DNA from: Pelagibius sp050043265
GTDB taxonomy: Bacteria; Pseudomonadota; Alphaproteobacteria; Kiloniellales; Kiloniellaceae
Length of the DNA stretch: 64,000 nucleotides
Direction of reading: 5' to 3'
Assembly: GCA_050043265.1 (NCBI GenBank)
Contig: JBHJIR010000016.1
Location: 37,227 to 101,226, forward strand
Each line of letters begins with the position of its first letter. Within the stretch, counting starts at the first letter, position 1. The notes under the pieces were generated by a model, which worked only from the letters and a program-made list of their open reading frames with translations, had not been told where the DNA came from and did not search any database. Made by a program: the position numbers and the translations under genes. Of the stretch, positions 42,999-51,791 are shown in pieces.

Positions 42999-44072
42999 AT
43001 GGACGACCTGAGTTGTGTCAACGTTACAAAGAATTTCGGCGGCTTCACCGCCGTCAAGGACGTCTCCTTCGGCATTCCCAGCGGATCGTTCTTCTCCATT
43101 CTCGGCCCTTCGGGCTGCGGCAAGACCACGCTGATGCGCATGATCGCGGGCTTCGAGAAGCCCGACCGGGGCGACATCCTCATCAGGAACCAGTCGGTCC
43201 TGAGCCGCCCGCCCCACAAGCGCAATGTGAAGATGGTGTTCCAGCATCTGGCGCTGTTCCCCATGATGACGGTGGGCGAGAACATCGCCTACGGTCTGCG
43301 CTGCCGGGGAGAATCGAAGGCGCAGATCCGTGACTAGGTCACGGAGATCCTCGACCGGATCGGCCTGCCCGGCGTTGAGGACAGGAAAATCTCCCAGCTT
43401 TCCGGCGGGCAGAAACAACGCATCGCCATTGCCCGCTGCATGGTGCTGGAGCCCGACGTGCTGCTGCTGGACGAACCGCTGGGCGCCCTGGACCTGAAGC
43501 TGCGCGAACACATGAAGATCGAGCTGAAGCAGCTTCAGCATCAGTTCCGCACCACTTTTCTCTACATCACCCACGACCAGTCCGAGGCGCTGATCATGTC
43601 CGACGCCGTGGCGGTGATGAACGGCGGCCGCTTCGAACAGATCGGGCCGCCGAAGGAATTGTACGACAACCCGGTATCGAGCTTCGTGGCCGGCTTCGTG
43701 GGCGACAGCAACCGCTGGGCCGGCAAGGTGGGCGCGGTGGCCGAGGGCGTCGCCCGCGTCGCCCTGGCCGGCGGCGACAGCGTGCTGGTCGATATCGGCC
43801 GGCACCGCGCCGACACCTTGTCCGCGGTGGAGGTCTTCGTCCGCCCGGAAGCGATCACCATCGGCCCCGGAAACGATGGCGCGAGCCTGTCCGGCACGGT
43901 CGACAGCCTGCTGTTCAACGGCGCCAACAGCCGCATCCTGGTCCGCACCGCATCGGGGCGGCTGGTCGAGGTCGCCGACCAGGTGGGCGTCCGCTCGGTG
44001 GCGGAGGGGGATACGATCCAGATCGGCTGGCCCCGCGAGCGGGCCCTCTGTTTTCCGGTGCTGCCGGCATGA
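42999..44072 (+). pseudogene. PotA-like ABC transporter ATPase gene with an in-frame amber codon
   Basis: A PotA-type ATPase of 358 codons, intact except for a TAG at 43335-43337 (codon 113). Walker A GPSGCGKTT (36-44) and the Q-loop VFQHLALFP lie before it; LSGGQKQR, Walker B LLLDEPLGALD and the switch THDQSEAL lie after it, followed by a C-terminal TOBE-like domain. Reading through would restore SKAQIRD-x-VTEILDRIG, where lysine or arginine is usual; one base change from AAG or CAG would do. The stop splits the protein between the Q-loop and signature, so neither half can work alone. The gene is otherwise undamaged and the permeases are intact, so a recent mutation, a sequencing error or read-through are all possible. 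Confidence 0.85.
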
Positions 44073-44938
44073 TGCGTTCGGACAGCAGCAAGCTGGCGCT
44101 GTTCCTGCTGATGACGCCCTTCTTCCTGTGGATCGTGCTGCTGATCGTCCTGCCGCAGATGGGCATCGGCTACGTGTCCCTGCGCGAGAAGCTGGGCCCG
44201 CGCGAGTACGCCTTCGGGCCGGGCAACTACATCGACTTTCTGATGGAGCCGATCTACTGGCACACCCTGCTGCGCACCGCCTGGATGTCGATCCTGGTGA
44301 CCGTGCTGGCCCTGCTGATCGGCTTTCCGGTCGCCTACTACATCGCCAAGATCGCGCGGCAGCGGTCGCGCACCGCCCTGCTGCTGCTGTGCCTGATTCC
44401 CCTGTGGGTCAGCGACCTGGTCCGCGCCTTCGGCTGGATCGTGCTGCTGCGCGAGTCGGGGCTGATCTCCGGGGCGCTGCAATGGACGGGTCTGGCCAGC
44501 GGGCCGGTCGAGATGCTGTACAACGACGCCACCGTCGTCATCGGCCTCGTCTATACCGTGGTCCTGTTCATGATCGTGCCGCTGTATTCGACGCTCGACG
44601 GCCTGGACGACGCCCTGCTGGAGGCCGGCTACAACCTGGGCGGCGGCGGCTCCACCGTGTTCCGCCGCATCATCGTCCCCTATGCCATGCCGGGCATCGT
44701 GGCGGGCAGCATCATTACCTTCATGCTGACGGCGGGCAGCTATCTGACGCCCATTCTGCTGGGCGGCAAGAACAGCAGCTGGTTCACCGAGCAGATCTAC
44801 AACCAGTTCATCACCCGCTACAACTGGGAGGCCGGGGCGACCTTCGGCGTCATCCTGCTGGCCTTCACCTCCCTGGTCATCTGGCTGGGCCTGCGGCTGA
44901 CCGGCCAGAGCCTGGCCACCACCGTGGCGAAAGGCTGA
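44069..44938 (+). CDS. PotB-like ABC transporter permease
   Basis: A 289-residue inner-membrane protein with six hydrophobic segments beginning near residues 10, 70, 105, 150, 200 and 255. The EAA loop reads LEAGYNLGGGGSTVFRRIIVPYAMPGI near 187-213. Start ATG overlaps the ATPase stop (ATGATG), and it is followed four bases later by the PotC-like gene. It pairs with the latter to form the channel of the amine-type transporter. Length and topology are as in PotB/PotH. Confidence 0.92.
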   Translation: MMRSDSSKLALFLLMTPFFLWIVLLIVLPQMGIGYVSLREKLGPREYAFGPGNYIDFLMEPIYWHTLLRTAWMSILVTVLALLIGFPVAYYIAKIARQRSRTALLLLCLIPLWVSDLVRAFGWIVLLRESGLISGALQWTGLASGPVEMLYNDATVVIGLVYTVVLFMIVPLYSTLDGLDDALLEAGYNLGGGGSTVFRRIIVPYAMPGIVAGSIITFMLTAGSYLTPILLGGKNSSWFTEQIYNQFITRYNWEAGATFGVILLAFTSLVIWLGLRLTGQSLATTVAKG

Positions 44939-44942
44939 TCCC

Positions 44943-45797
44943 ATGGCGGAAGAACCCAAAGCGCGGATCTTCACCCTCGTCTACCGCACCTTTATGGCCG
45001 CCTTCCTGCTGTACCTCGTCATGCCTCTGCTGGCGGCCGGCGTCTTCGCCTTCAACGACTCCCTCTTCCCGACCCTGCCCTGGCAGGGTTTCACCCTGGA
45101 CTGGTTCTTCAACGACAGCGAACCGAAGCTGGGCATGTTTCACGACGGCCGGCTGCTGCGCGGACTGACGAACTCGCTCTACATCGGGGTTCTGGTCTCC
45201 CTGGGTTCCGTGTTCGTGGGAACCTGGAACGCCTTCCTGTTCGAGCGCGTCGACTTCCCCTTCAAGCGGTTCCTCTACCTGGTCATGGTGGTGCCCCTGG
45301 TGATCCCCGGCGTGATCATCGGCATTTCCATCCTGCTGTTCGCCAGCATGGTGGCCGACGGCGTCTGGGCGGTACTGGGGACCAGTCCGGACTGGCTGCG
45401 CCCGGGCATACCGCTGATCGTGCTGGGGCAATGCTCCTTCCTGATCACCATCACCTCGCTGATCATCGCCGCGCGTCTGCAGCAGTTCGACATCTCCCAG
45501 GAGGAAGCGGCGCTGAACCTCGGCGCGACCCGCCAGCGCGCGCTCTTCACGGTGACGCTGCCCTATCTGTTTCCGGCGATGTTCTCGGCCTTCGTCGTCG
45601 CCTTTCTGGTGTCCTTCGAGAACTTCAACACCACCATGATGCTGGTCGGCTCCGATGCCCCGCTGTCGATCACCATGTACGACCGCATCGCCAAGGTCGG
45701 CTCGACGCCGGTGCTGAACGCGGTTTCGGTGTTCCTGATGGTGGCCTCCGGCCTGCTGGCCCTGTCCAGCGTGCTGGTCCAGCGCAAGCGGCCCTGA
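44943..45797 (+). CDS. PotC-like ABC transporter permease
   Basis: A 284-residue inner-membrane permease with six hydrophobic segments. The EAA loop is NLGATRQRALFTVTLPYLFPAMFSAF near residues 194-219, and the SFENFNTTMMLVGSDAPLSITMYDRI block near 222-247 is typical of PotC/PotI. Start ATG 44943 is four bases after the PotB-like stop. Last gene of the transport operon; a LysR gene follows after 95 bases in the same direction. Residues 52-75 (TLDWFFNDSEPKLGMFHDGRLLR) form the usual periplasmic loop. Confidence 0.92.
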   Translation: MAEEPKARIFTLVYRTFMAAFLLYLVMPLLAAGVFAFNDSLFPTLPWQGFTLDWFFNDSEPKLGMFHDGRLLRGLTNSLYIGVLVSLGSVFVGTWNAFLFERVDFPFKRFLYLVMVVPLVIPGVIIGISILLFASMVADGVWAVLGTSPDWLRPGIPLIVLGQCSFLITITSLIIAARLQQFDISQEEAALNLGATRQRALFTVTLPYLFPAMFSAFVVAFLVSFENFNTTMMLVGSDAPLSITMYDRIAKVGSTPVLNAVSVFLMVASGLLALSSVLVQRKRP

Positions 45798-45892
45798 AGC
45801 CGCCCACCGCAGATCGCGCTTACAGGGCCCGCGCGGCAGGGTAAACTGGCAGCCGGCACCGCCGGATCCCGGCCTCAGTTTGGCGCAGCATC

Positions 45893-46789
45893 ATGCACAT
45901 AGATCAAGTTCGGACCTTCCTGGAAATCGTCTCGACGGGCAACTTTCACAAGGCCGCCGAGAACCTGAACGTCACCCAGTCGACGGTGAGCGCCCGCATC
46001 CAGTCTCTGGAGAACGAATTGGGACGCACCCTCTTCGATCGCGGGCGCAACGGGGCGACCCTGACCCCCTCCGGCGAGCGCCTGCTGCGCCATGGCGAGA
46101 GCATGCGCCGCCTGTGGCAGAGGGCGCGCAACGACGTCGCCCTGCCGAAGGCCTACAGCGCGTCGATCAGCCTGGGCGTCGCCCTCAGCCTGTGGGACCA
46201 GCTCGAACTGCAGTGGGTGAGCTGGATGCATCGCGAGGCGCCCTCGGTGTCGATCCACGTGGAGTCCGACTATTCGCCGGGCCTCATGCGGCATCTGCGC
46301 GACGGCGTCCTGGACATCGGCGTGATGTACGAACCCCAGCGGGCCCCCGGACTGGTGGTCGAGGAATTCCTCAGCGACAAGCTGATCCTGCTGACGACCC
46401 ACGGGGACTGCGACGTGTCCGATCCGTCGTGGTGGCAGGGCTACACCCTGGTCGACTGGGGCGAGGACTTCAAACACAACCACGACACCGAATTCGCCGA
46501 CCTGCCCTACGCCCTGTCGGTCGGCCTCGGCTCGATCGCGGTGCGCTATATCCTGGAATTCGGCGGCAGCGCCTACCTGCCCATCCGCATGGTCCTGGAG
46601 CAGATCCGCGCGGGCGCCCTTTACCCGGTAAAGGGGGCCCCGGTCTTCGAGCGCATGGGCTGCGTCATCTACAGCAAGCAGCCCGCCAACCCGGAACTCC
46701 TGGAACTGGGACTGGACGGCCTGCGCCGGGTCACCGCCACCATCGAGGCGCAGTCGTCGGAGCTGACCCGGCTGGCCCTGTCCCGCTAG
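45893..46789 (+). CDS. LysR-family transcriptional regulator
   Basis: A 298-residue regulator. MHIDQVRTFLEIVSTGNFHKAAENLNVTQSTVSARIQSLENELGRTLFDRGRNGATLTPSGERLLRH (1-67) is the winged helix; the effector domain covers about 90-285. Placed between the PotABCD-like operon and the PuuA-like gene on the opposite strand, it is the likely regulator of both. Start ATG 45893 was chosen on the family N-terminus. It ends close to a large inverted repeat shared with the convergent gene. Confidence 0.92.
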   Translation: MHIDQVRTFLEIVSTGNFHKAAENLNVTQSTVSARIQSLENELGRTLFDRGRNGATLTPSGERLLRHGESMRRLWQRARNDVALPKAYSASISLGVALSLWDQLELQWVSWMHREAPSVSIHVESDYSPGLMRHLRDGVLDIGVMYEPQRAPGLVVEEFLSDKLILLTTHGDCDVSDPSWWQGYTLVDWGEDFKHNHDTEFADLPYALSVGLGSIAVRYILEFGGSAYLPIRMVLEQIRAGALYPVKGAPVFERMGCVIYSKQPANPELLELGLDGLRRVTATIEAQSSELTRLALSR

Positions 46790-46852
46790 CAGGCCGCTGG
46801 AAAAGGCTCCCGGGCCTTTGGCCCATCCTTCGAGACGGGCCTGACGGCCCTC

Positions 46853-46897
46853 CTCAGGATGAGGTCTATAATTTCAAAACACCGACCTCATCCTGAG
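46853..46897. repeat. 14-base inverted repeat between convergent genes
   Basis: CTCAGGATGAGGTC (46853-46866) and GACCTCATCCTGAG (46884-46897) flank 17 bases. The surrounding CCTTCGAGACGGGCCTGACGGCCCTC also folds. It looks like a dispersed palindromic (REP/BIME-like) unit common in alphaproteobacterial genomes and may end both converging transcripts. Confidence 0.7.
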
Positions 46898-46956
46898 CAT
46901 CCGCCATAGGTTGAGCATGTTCCCCCAGCTTGGCGGAGTCTTGCCTGGACAGACAG

Positions 46957-48336
46957 TCAAACGACGAAGCCGTAGAGGTCCCACTCACTGTTCGAGACCT
47001 CGTGGACCAGGCGCTCCCACTCGGCGTACTTGACCGCCACGAAGCCGCGATGCAGCGTTTCGCCCAGCGCTTCCTTCATGGCGCTTGACCGCTCGAATGC
47101 CTCGATGGCGTCGAGCCAGCTACGCGGCAGGGTACCCCCCAGGGCGTTGCCTTCGGCGCGCTCTTCCTGCGGCGGGCCGGGGTCCGTCTTGGCCGCGATG
47201 CCGTCCAGCACGGCGGCCAGGGTCACCGCCGCGACGAGATAGGGATTGGCGTCGACGCCGGCGACGCGATGCTCGAAGTGGCGGGTCTCCGCGGCGCCCT
47301 CGGGCACGCGGATGGCGGTGGTGCGGTTGTCGACGCCCCAGCCCTCCGAAGCCGGCGAATAGACCGTGGAGGCGAAGCGGCGCCAGGAGTTCATGAAGGG
47401 CGCCAGCACCAGCATGGAATCGCCCAGGGTCGCGCGCAGGCCGCCGATGGCATGCAGCATCAGCGGGTTCAGCCCGCCTTCGGCGCTGTCGGCGAAGAGG
47501 TTGCTGCCGTCGGCGTCCGCGAGGGAGAGGTGCAGGTGCATGCCATTGCCCGCCTGCCGGCCGAACGGCTTGGCCATGAAGCAGGCTTCCATGCCAAAGC
47601 GCCGGGCGACCGACCGGATCAGCCGCTTGCCGACGATGACATCGTCGGCGGCCCGGGCGAGGTCGCGGTAGCGGATGGTGACCTCGTACTGGCCGACGGC
47701 GTACTCGGAAATCAGCGATTCCAGCGGCAGGTCGAGATGGCGCGCGCCCTCGTAGACGGCGTCGAAGAAGGGCGACATCTCGTCCAGTTCATCGACGGAC
47801 ATCGTATTATGGGCCAGAGGCCGCCGTCCGGTGAGGGCATAGCGCGCCGGCCGGTAGCGCCCCTGCGCATCCGGTTCCGGATCGATGAGATAGAACTCCA
47901 GCTCGAAGGCGCCCATCGGGAAGAAGCCGGCGCGCTGCGCCCGGTCGATCTGCCGCAGGAGGGCATGGCGCGGCTCGGCATCGAAGGGCGTGCCGTCCAG
48001 TTCGTACATACTGACCAGCACCTGGCCGCGCCGCGCATGAGGCTGGATGCCGAGCGAACCCGGCACCGGCCAGCAGCGCTTGTCACTGCCGCCGTCGTTC
48101 AGCACCAGGCCGGTTGCATCGACATCGTCGCCGGCGACGTCCTGCCCGAACAGAGAGCCCGGCATCGCCCGCCCCGTCCGGTAGAGCGCCTCCAGTTCAT
48201 GGCGCCGGATGGTCTTGCCGCGGCCGATGCCGTGGCAGTCGGTCATGACGATATCGATCGCCTCGGCTTGCGGGTACTGCGCGAGAAATTCCGCGGCTTC
48301 GTTCAAAGCCAAGCCCAGCGGCGGCAAAGGGGTCAT
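46957..48336 (-). CDS. glutamine-synthetase-family ligase, gamma-glutamylputrescine synthetase-like
   Basis: A 459-residue member of the glutamine synthetase family. GAFELEFYL near residue 143, HLDLPLESLISEYAVGQYEVTI near 197-218, NGMHLHLSL near 265-273 and AFMNSWRRFASTVYSP-like segment near 315 are the beta-grasp and catalytic-domain blocks; NRTTAIRVPEG near 340-350 follows. The pattern fits PuuA/GlnT-type enzymes that link glutamate to an amine using ATP. Beside a Pot-type transporter this suggests gamma-glutamylation of the imported amine, as in putrescine breakdown, though no oxidase or dehydrogenase genes of that pathway are seen. ATG 48336 is the family start. Confidence 0.88.
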   Translation of the reverse strand: MTPLPPLGLALNEAAEFLAQYPQAEAIDIVMTDCHGIGRGKTIRRHELEALYRTGRAMPGSLFGQDVAGDDVDATGLVLNDGGSDKRCWPVPGSLGIQPHARRGQVLVSMYELDGTPFDAEPRHALLRQIDRAQRAGFFPMGAFELEFYLIDPEPDAQGRYRPARYALTGRRPLAHNTMSVDELDEMSPFFDAVYEGARHLDLPLESLISEYAVGQYEVTIRYRDLARAADDVIVGKRLIRSVARRFGMEACFMAKPFGRQAGNGMHLHLSLADADGSNLFADSAEGGLNPLMLHAIGGLRATLGDSMLVLAPFMNSWRRFASTVYSPASEGWGVDNRTTAIRVPEGAAETRHFEHRVAGVDANPYLVAAVTLAAVLDGIAAKTDPGPPQEERAEGNALGGTLPRSWLDAIEAFERSSAMKEALGETLHRGFVAVKYAEWERLVHEVSNSEWDLYGFVV

Positions 48337-48526
48337 CGTGGTCTGTTTCCAACAGGTTCCTGCGCCGCGGATTATTGCCGCACGCCCGAGACGATGAAAG
48401 CCCCGTGAGTTGGATCCTGTGAAGCGGCGCCACCCCTGTACCGGGGGAAAAAGAACGGCACCGGGCTCTGGGGGCGAGCCACGGTGCCGGTCAGGTAGAC
48501 GCTTCGGAAATGCCCTGCCGGGCCGC

Positions 48527-48769
48527 CTAGCGGTTCCAGATGGCCTTGCGGGCCATGTCCTCGGCCGCGCCGCGGCTGAGGCCCATATCCTGCAGTTCGT
48601 GGTCGGCCAGCCGCAGCAGATGGGCGCGCTCCTCGGACTGACGCTGCCAGGTCGCCAGCCGGTCGAGCAGCACGCCCGGGGCGCGCAGCAGCGTGGCGGC
48701 GCCACCGCCGAAAACCCCGTGGGTGCGGGGAAGGAACGATGAATTCTTGCGGGGAGTAGCGTGCAGCAT
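48527..48769 (-). CDS. DUF1127-domain small protein
   Basis: An 80-residue protein. The C-terminal half (RLATWQRQSEERAHLLRLADHELQDMGLSRGAAEDMARKAIWNR) is the DUF1127/YjiS domain, small arginine-rich proteins common in alphaproteobacteria and tied to stress, phosphate or RNA metabolism. ATG 48769 has AAGGAA eight bases upstream; a GTG ten codons earlier is less likely. It is divergent from the LysR gene at 48936. Role not known. Confidence 0.85.
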   Translation of the reverse strand: MLHATPRKNSSFLPRTHGVFGGGAATLLRAPGVLLDRLATWQRQSEERAHLLRLADHELQDMGLSRGAAEDMARKAIWNR

Positions 48770-48935
48770 CGTCTTATTCCTTATGTGATGCCGTTCCACG
48801 ATCGAACGGCGAAGCCCCTTGATCTTGGTGATTTTTGGCTTCCAGGCTGTCTGTTACCTGTAGAGATATTCCCAATTGCCGCGCGCAACAAACGATGATA
48901 TTTCATGTTTCGGATAAGATTTACTAATTCGAAAA

Positions 48936-49865
48936 ATGACCCGGAAACTGCCGCCCCTGAATGCCCTGCGCGCCTTTGAGGCCGCCGCCCGCCAGCTGTC
49001 CTTCACCCGGGCCGCCGAGGAGCTGCACGTCACCCAGGCGGCCATCAGCCACCAGGTGAAGAGCCTGGAGGAGCACCTCGGTTTCCCCCTGTTCCGCCGC
49101 CTCAACCGGCGCCTGCTGCTGACCGAGGCGGGGCAACTGTACCTGCCCGTGCTGCGCGATGCCTTCGACGCCATCGCCGGCGGCACTGCGCGGCTGACCC
49201 AGGACCGCGAGAACGGCGCGCTGCACATCAGCGTGCTGCCCTCCTTCGCGGCCAAGTGGCTGCTGCCGCGCATGTCCCGCTTCCGCGACCGCCATCCCGA
49301 CATCGACGTGATGGTGTCGGCCAACAACAAGCTGATCGATTTCGCCGAGGGAACCTTCGAGATGGCGATCCGCTATGGCTGGGGCGACTATCCGGGCCTG
49401 CGCACCGACCTGCTGCTGAGCGACGAGGTGTTTCCGGTGTGCAGTCCGAAGCTGATGGAGGGGCCGCAGCCGCTGACGTCGCCCGCCGACCTGAAACATC
49501 ACACCCTGCTGCACGACGAGGTCTCGCGCCAGGACGAGAGCCCGGACTGGCGGACCTGGCTGCGGGCCGCCGGGGTGGCGGACGTCGATGCCACGCGGGG
49601 GCCCGGCTTCAGCGATTCCTCTATGGTCATCGAGGCTGCCGCCGCCGGCCAGGGTGTCGCCCTGGGCCACCGCTGGCTGGCCGCCGCCGACCTGGAGAGC
49701 GGCCGCATCGTCATGCCCTTCGGCCCGGTGCTTCCCTCGAAGTTCGCCTACTACCTGGCCTCTCCCCCAGCGGTTGCCGAGCGGCGCCGGGTACGCCTGT
49801 TCCGCGAGTGGCTGCTGGAAGAAGCCGAGGGGACTGGCGCCCAGCGCGTCCCTCTGTCATCCTAA
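48936..49865 (+). CDS. LysR-family transcriptional regulator, GcvA-like
   Basis: A 309-residue regulator. LPPLNALRAFEAAARQLSFTRAAEELHVTQAAISHQVKSLEEHLGFPLFRRLNRRLLLTEAGQLYLP (5-72) is the GcvA-type winged helix. The effector domain follows, with the usual SVLPSFAAKWLLPRMSRF near 100-117. Divergent from the DUF1127 gene across a 166-base A/T-rich region, and followed after 78 bases by the argE-like gene. GcvA-type regulators in such places often control catabolic genes beside them, but no clear operator was found. Confidence 0.93.
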   Translation: MTRKLPPLNALRAFEAAARQLSFTRAAEELHVTQAAISHQVKSLEEHLGFPLFRRLNRRLLLTEAGQLYLPVLRDAFDAIAGGTARLTQDRENGALHISVLPSFAAKWLLPRMSRFRDRHPDIDVMVSANNKLIDFAEGTFEMAIRYGWGDYPGLRTDLLLSDEVFPVCSPKLMEGPQPLTSPADLKHHTLLHDEVSRQDESPDWRTWLRAAGVADVDATRGPGFSDSSMVIEAAAAGQGVALGHRWLAAADLESGRIVMPFGPVLPSKFAYYLASPPAVAERRRVRLFREWLLEEAEGTGAQRVPLSS

Positions 49866-49943
49866 GGCCGGCTCTGATATCCACTTGGTATCAAAGCATC
49901 CTTCTCGCTTCCGAGCATCCATACACCTGGAGTATCCCTTCGC

Positions 49944-51131
49944 GTGTCCAATCCCCTGAACGCCGATCGCCCGGCCATCAGGCCAGAAACCCGTGCCATG
50001 ATCGAACGGCTGATCGCCTTCGATACCACCAGCCGGAATTCGAACCTCGAGCTGATCCACTACGTCCGCGACTATCTGGCCGACCTCGGCGTCACCGCCC
50101 AACTGGTGCATGACAGCGAGGGCCGCAAGGCGAACCTCTACGCCACCCTGGGGCCGACCGACCGGCCGGGCATCGCGCTGTCCGGCCACACCGATGTGGT
50201 GCCGATCGACAACCAGGACTGGACCCGCGACCCCTGGGCGGTCAGCGAGCACGACGGCCGCCTGTACGGCCGCGGCACCTGCGACATGAAATCCTTCATC
50301 GCCATCGCGCTGGCCCATGCGCCGCGCTTCCTGGCCGGCGAACTGCAGACGCCGCTGCATCTGTGCTTTTCCTACGACGAGGAAGTCGGCTGCAAGGGCG
50401 TGCCGAGCCTGCTCGCCTTCCTGGCCGACCAGCCGATCCGCCCGGCCATGTGCGTGGTCGGCGAGCCGACCGACATGAAGGTCATCGTCGGCCACAAGGG
50501 CAAGAAGTCGATGTGCTGCCACGTGCGCGGCAAGGAGGCGCACTCCTCCCTCGCGCCGCAGGGGGTGAACGCGGTGAACGCCGCCGCGAGGGTCGTCGGC
50601 TACCTCGCCGACATGGCCGCGCGCAAGGCGGCGCAAGGCCCCTTCGACGACGATTTCGACGTGCCCTTCACCACCGTGCACACCGGCACCATCGAGGGCG
50701 GCACGCAGCTGAACATCGTGCCCGGCCACTGCCGCTTCGAGTTCGAATTCCGCTACCTGCCGCAGGACGACCCCGAAGCGCTCCTGGCCGAAGTGAAGGC
50801 CTACGCCGAGCGCGAGCTGGTGCCCGCCATGCAGGCGGTCGATCCGGCGACCGGGTTCACCTGGGAGGAGATCGCCGGCTTCCCCGGCCTCAACCTGGCG
50901 CCCGGCGCCGAGGTCATCGAACTGGCCAAGGCGCTGAGCGGCGGCAACGCCACCGGCAAGGTCGCCTTCGGCACCGAGGCCGGGCTGTTCGACCACAACG
51001 GCATCCCGACGGTGGTTTGCGGCCCCGGCTCCATCGCGCAGGCGCATAAACCGGACGAGTTCGTCGCCTTGGAGCAGCTCGCCCTGTGCGAGCGTTTCAT
51101 GGACCGCCTGGAGGAGCGCCTGCGTGGCTGA
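49944..51131 (+). CDS. argE: acetylornithine deacetylase (M20 family, ArgE-like)
   Basis: A 395-residue zinc deacetylase. ALSGHTDVVPIDNQDW near residues 73-88 and YGRGTCDMKSF near 107-117 hold the first ligands, FSYDEEVGCKGV near 137-148 contains the Asp-Glu-Glu block, GEPTDMKVIVGHKG near 172-185 the next, and GTEAGLFDHNG near 343-353 with the late His the end. It hydrolyses N-acetylornithine to ornithine in the linear arginine pathway, or another acylated amino acid. GTG start at 49944. It overlaps the HAD gene (GTG of that gene lies inside its last codons), so they are co-transcribed. Confidence 0.88.
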   Translation: MSNPLNADRPAIRPETRAMIERLIAFDTTSRNSNLELIHYVRDYLADLGVTAQLVHDSEGRKANLYATLGPTDRPGIALSGHTDVVPIDNQDWTRDPWAVSEHDGRLYGRGTCDMKSFIAIALAHAPRFLAGELQTPLHLCFSYDEEVGCKGVPSLLAFLADQPIRPAMCVVGEPTDMKVIVGHKGKKSMCCHVRGKEAHSSLAPQGVNAVNAAARVVGYLADMAARKAAQGPFDDDFDVPFTTVHTGTIEGGTQLNIVPGHCRFEFEFRYLPQDDPEALLAEVKAYAERELVPAMQAVDPATGFTWEEIAGFPGLNLAPGAEVIELAKALSGGNATGKVAFGTEAGLFDHNGIPTVVCGPGSIAQAHKPDEFVALEQLALCERFMDRLEERLRG

Positions 51132-51786
51132 CGCATCAGTCATCGGCACGCAGTCCCCCATCGAGGCGGTGGTCTTCGATGTCGGTGGCGTGCTGATCGA
51201 CTGGAATCCCCGTTACCTCTATCGGAAGCTGTTCCGCGACGACAGGGCGATGGAACATTTCCTGACGGAGGTCTGTTCCCCGGATTGGAACGAGCAGGCA
51301 GATGCCGGCCGGCCGACAGCGGAGATCACCGCCGAACTTTGCCGCCGCCATCCCGACATGCAGCCGCTGATCGAAAGTTACTACACCCGGTTTTCCGAGA
51401 TGATGAAGGGCAGCATCGACGGCACGGTCGAATTGGTCGATCGCCTGCACACTCAGGGCCTGCCGCTGTATGTGCTGTCCAACTTTTCTGCCGAGACCTT
51501 TCCACTCGCCCGTCAGCGCTTCGGCTTCTTCGACCGCTTCGCCGGCATGGTAATCTCCGGCGTCGAGGGCATGAAAAAACCGGACCGGCGCATTTACGAT
51601 CTTCTCATCGAACGCTTTGCCCTGCCTCCCGCCCGCACTCTCTTTGTGGACGACCGGCCGGTCATTACCGAAGCGGCCCGCGCAGCAGGCTGGCAGGCGC
51701 TCCATTTCACCTCGGCCGCGCAACTCGCGGCGGACTTCCGCGTCCTTGGCCTGCTTGGCGCGGACTCCCGGCCCGGCGGGACGTAA
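51124..51786 (+). CDS. HAD-superfamily hydrolase (YihX-like subgroup)
   Basis: A 220-residue HAD-IA phosphatase-like protein. VVFDVGGVLIDWNP near residues 16-29 is motif I, of the D-x-G type found in YihX-like enzymes that lack the second Asp; VLSNFSA near 117 is motif II, MKKPDRRIYDLLIERF near 150-165 has the motif III lysine, and LFVDDRPV near 173-180 is motif IV. GTG start overlaps the argE-like stop. It probably dephosphorylates a small metabolite such as a sugar phosphate. The AbrB-type gene follows five bases after its stop. Confidence 0.9.
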   Translation: MADASVIGTQSPIEAVVFDVGGVLIDWNPRYLYRKLFRDDRAMEHFLTEVCSPDWNEQADAGRPTAEITAELCRRHPDMQPLIESYYTRFSEMMKGSIDGTVELVDRLHTQGLPLYVLSNFSAETFPLARQRFGFFDRFAGMVISGVEGMKKPDRRIYDLLIERFALPPARTLFVDDRPVITEAARAAGWQALHFTSAAQLAADFRVLGLLGADSRPGGT

Positions 51787-51791
51787 GCGCG

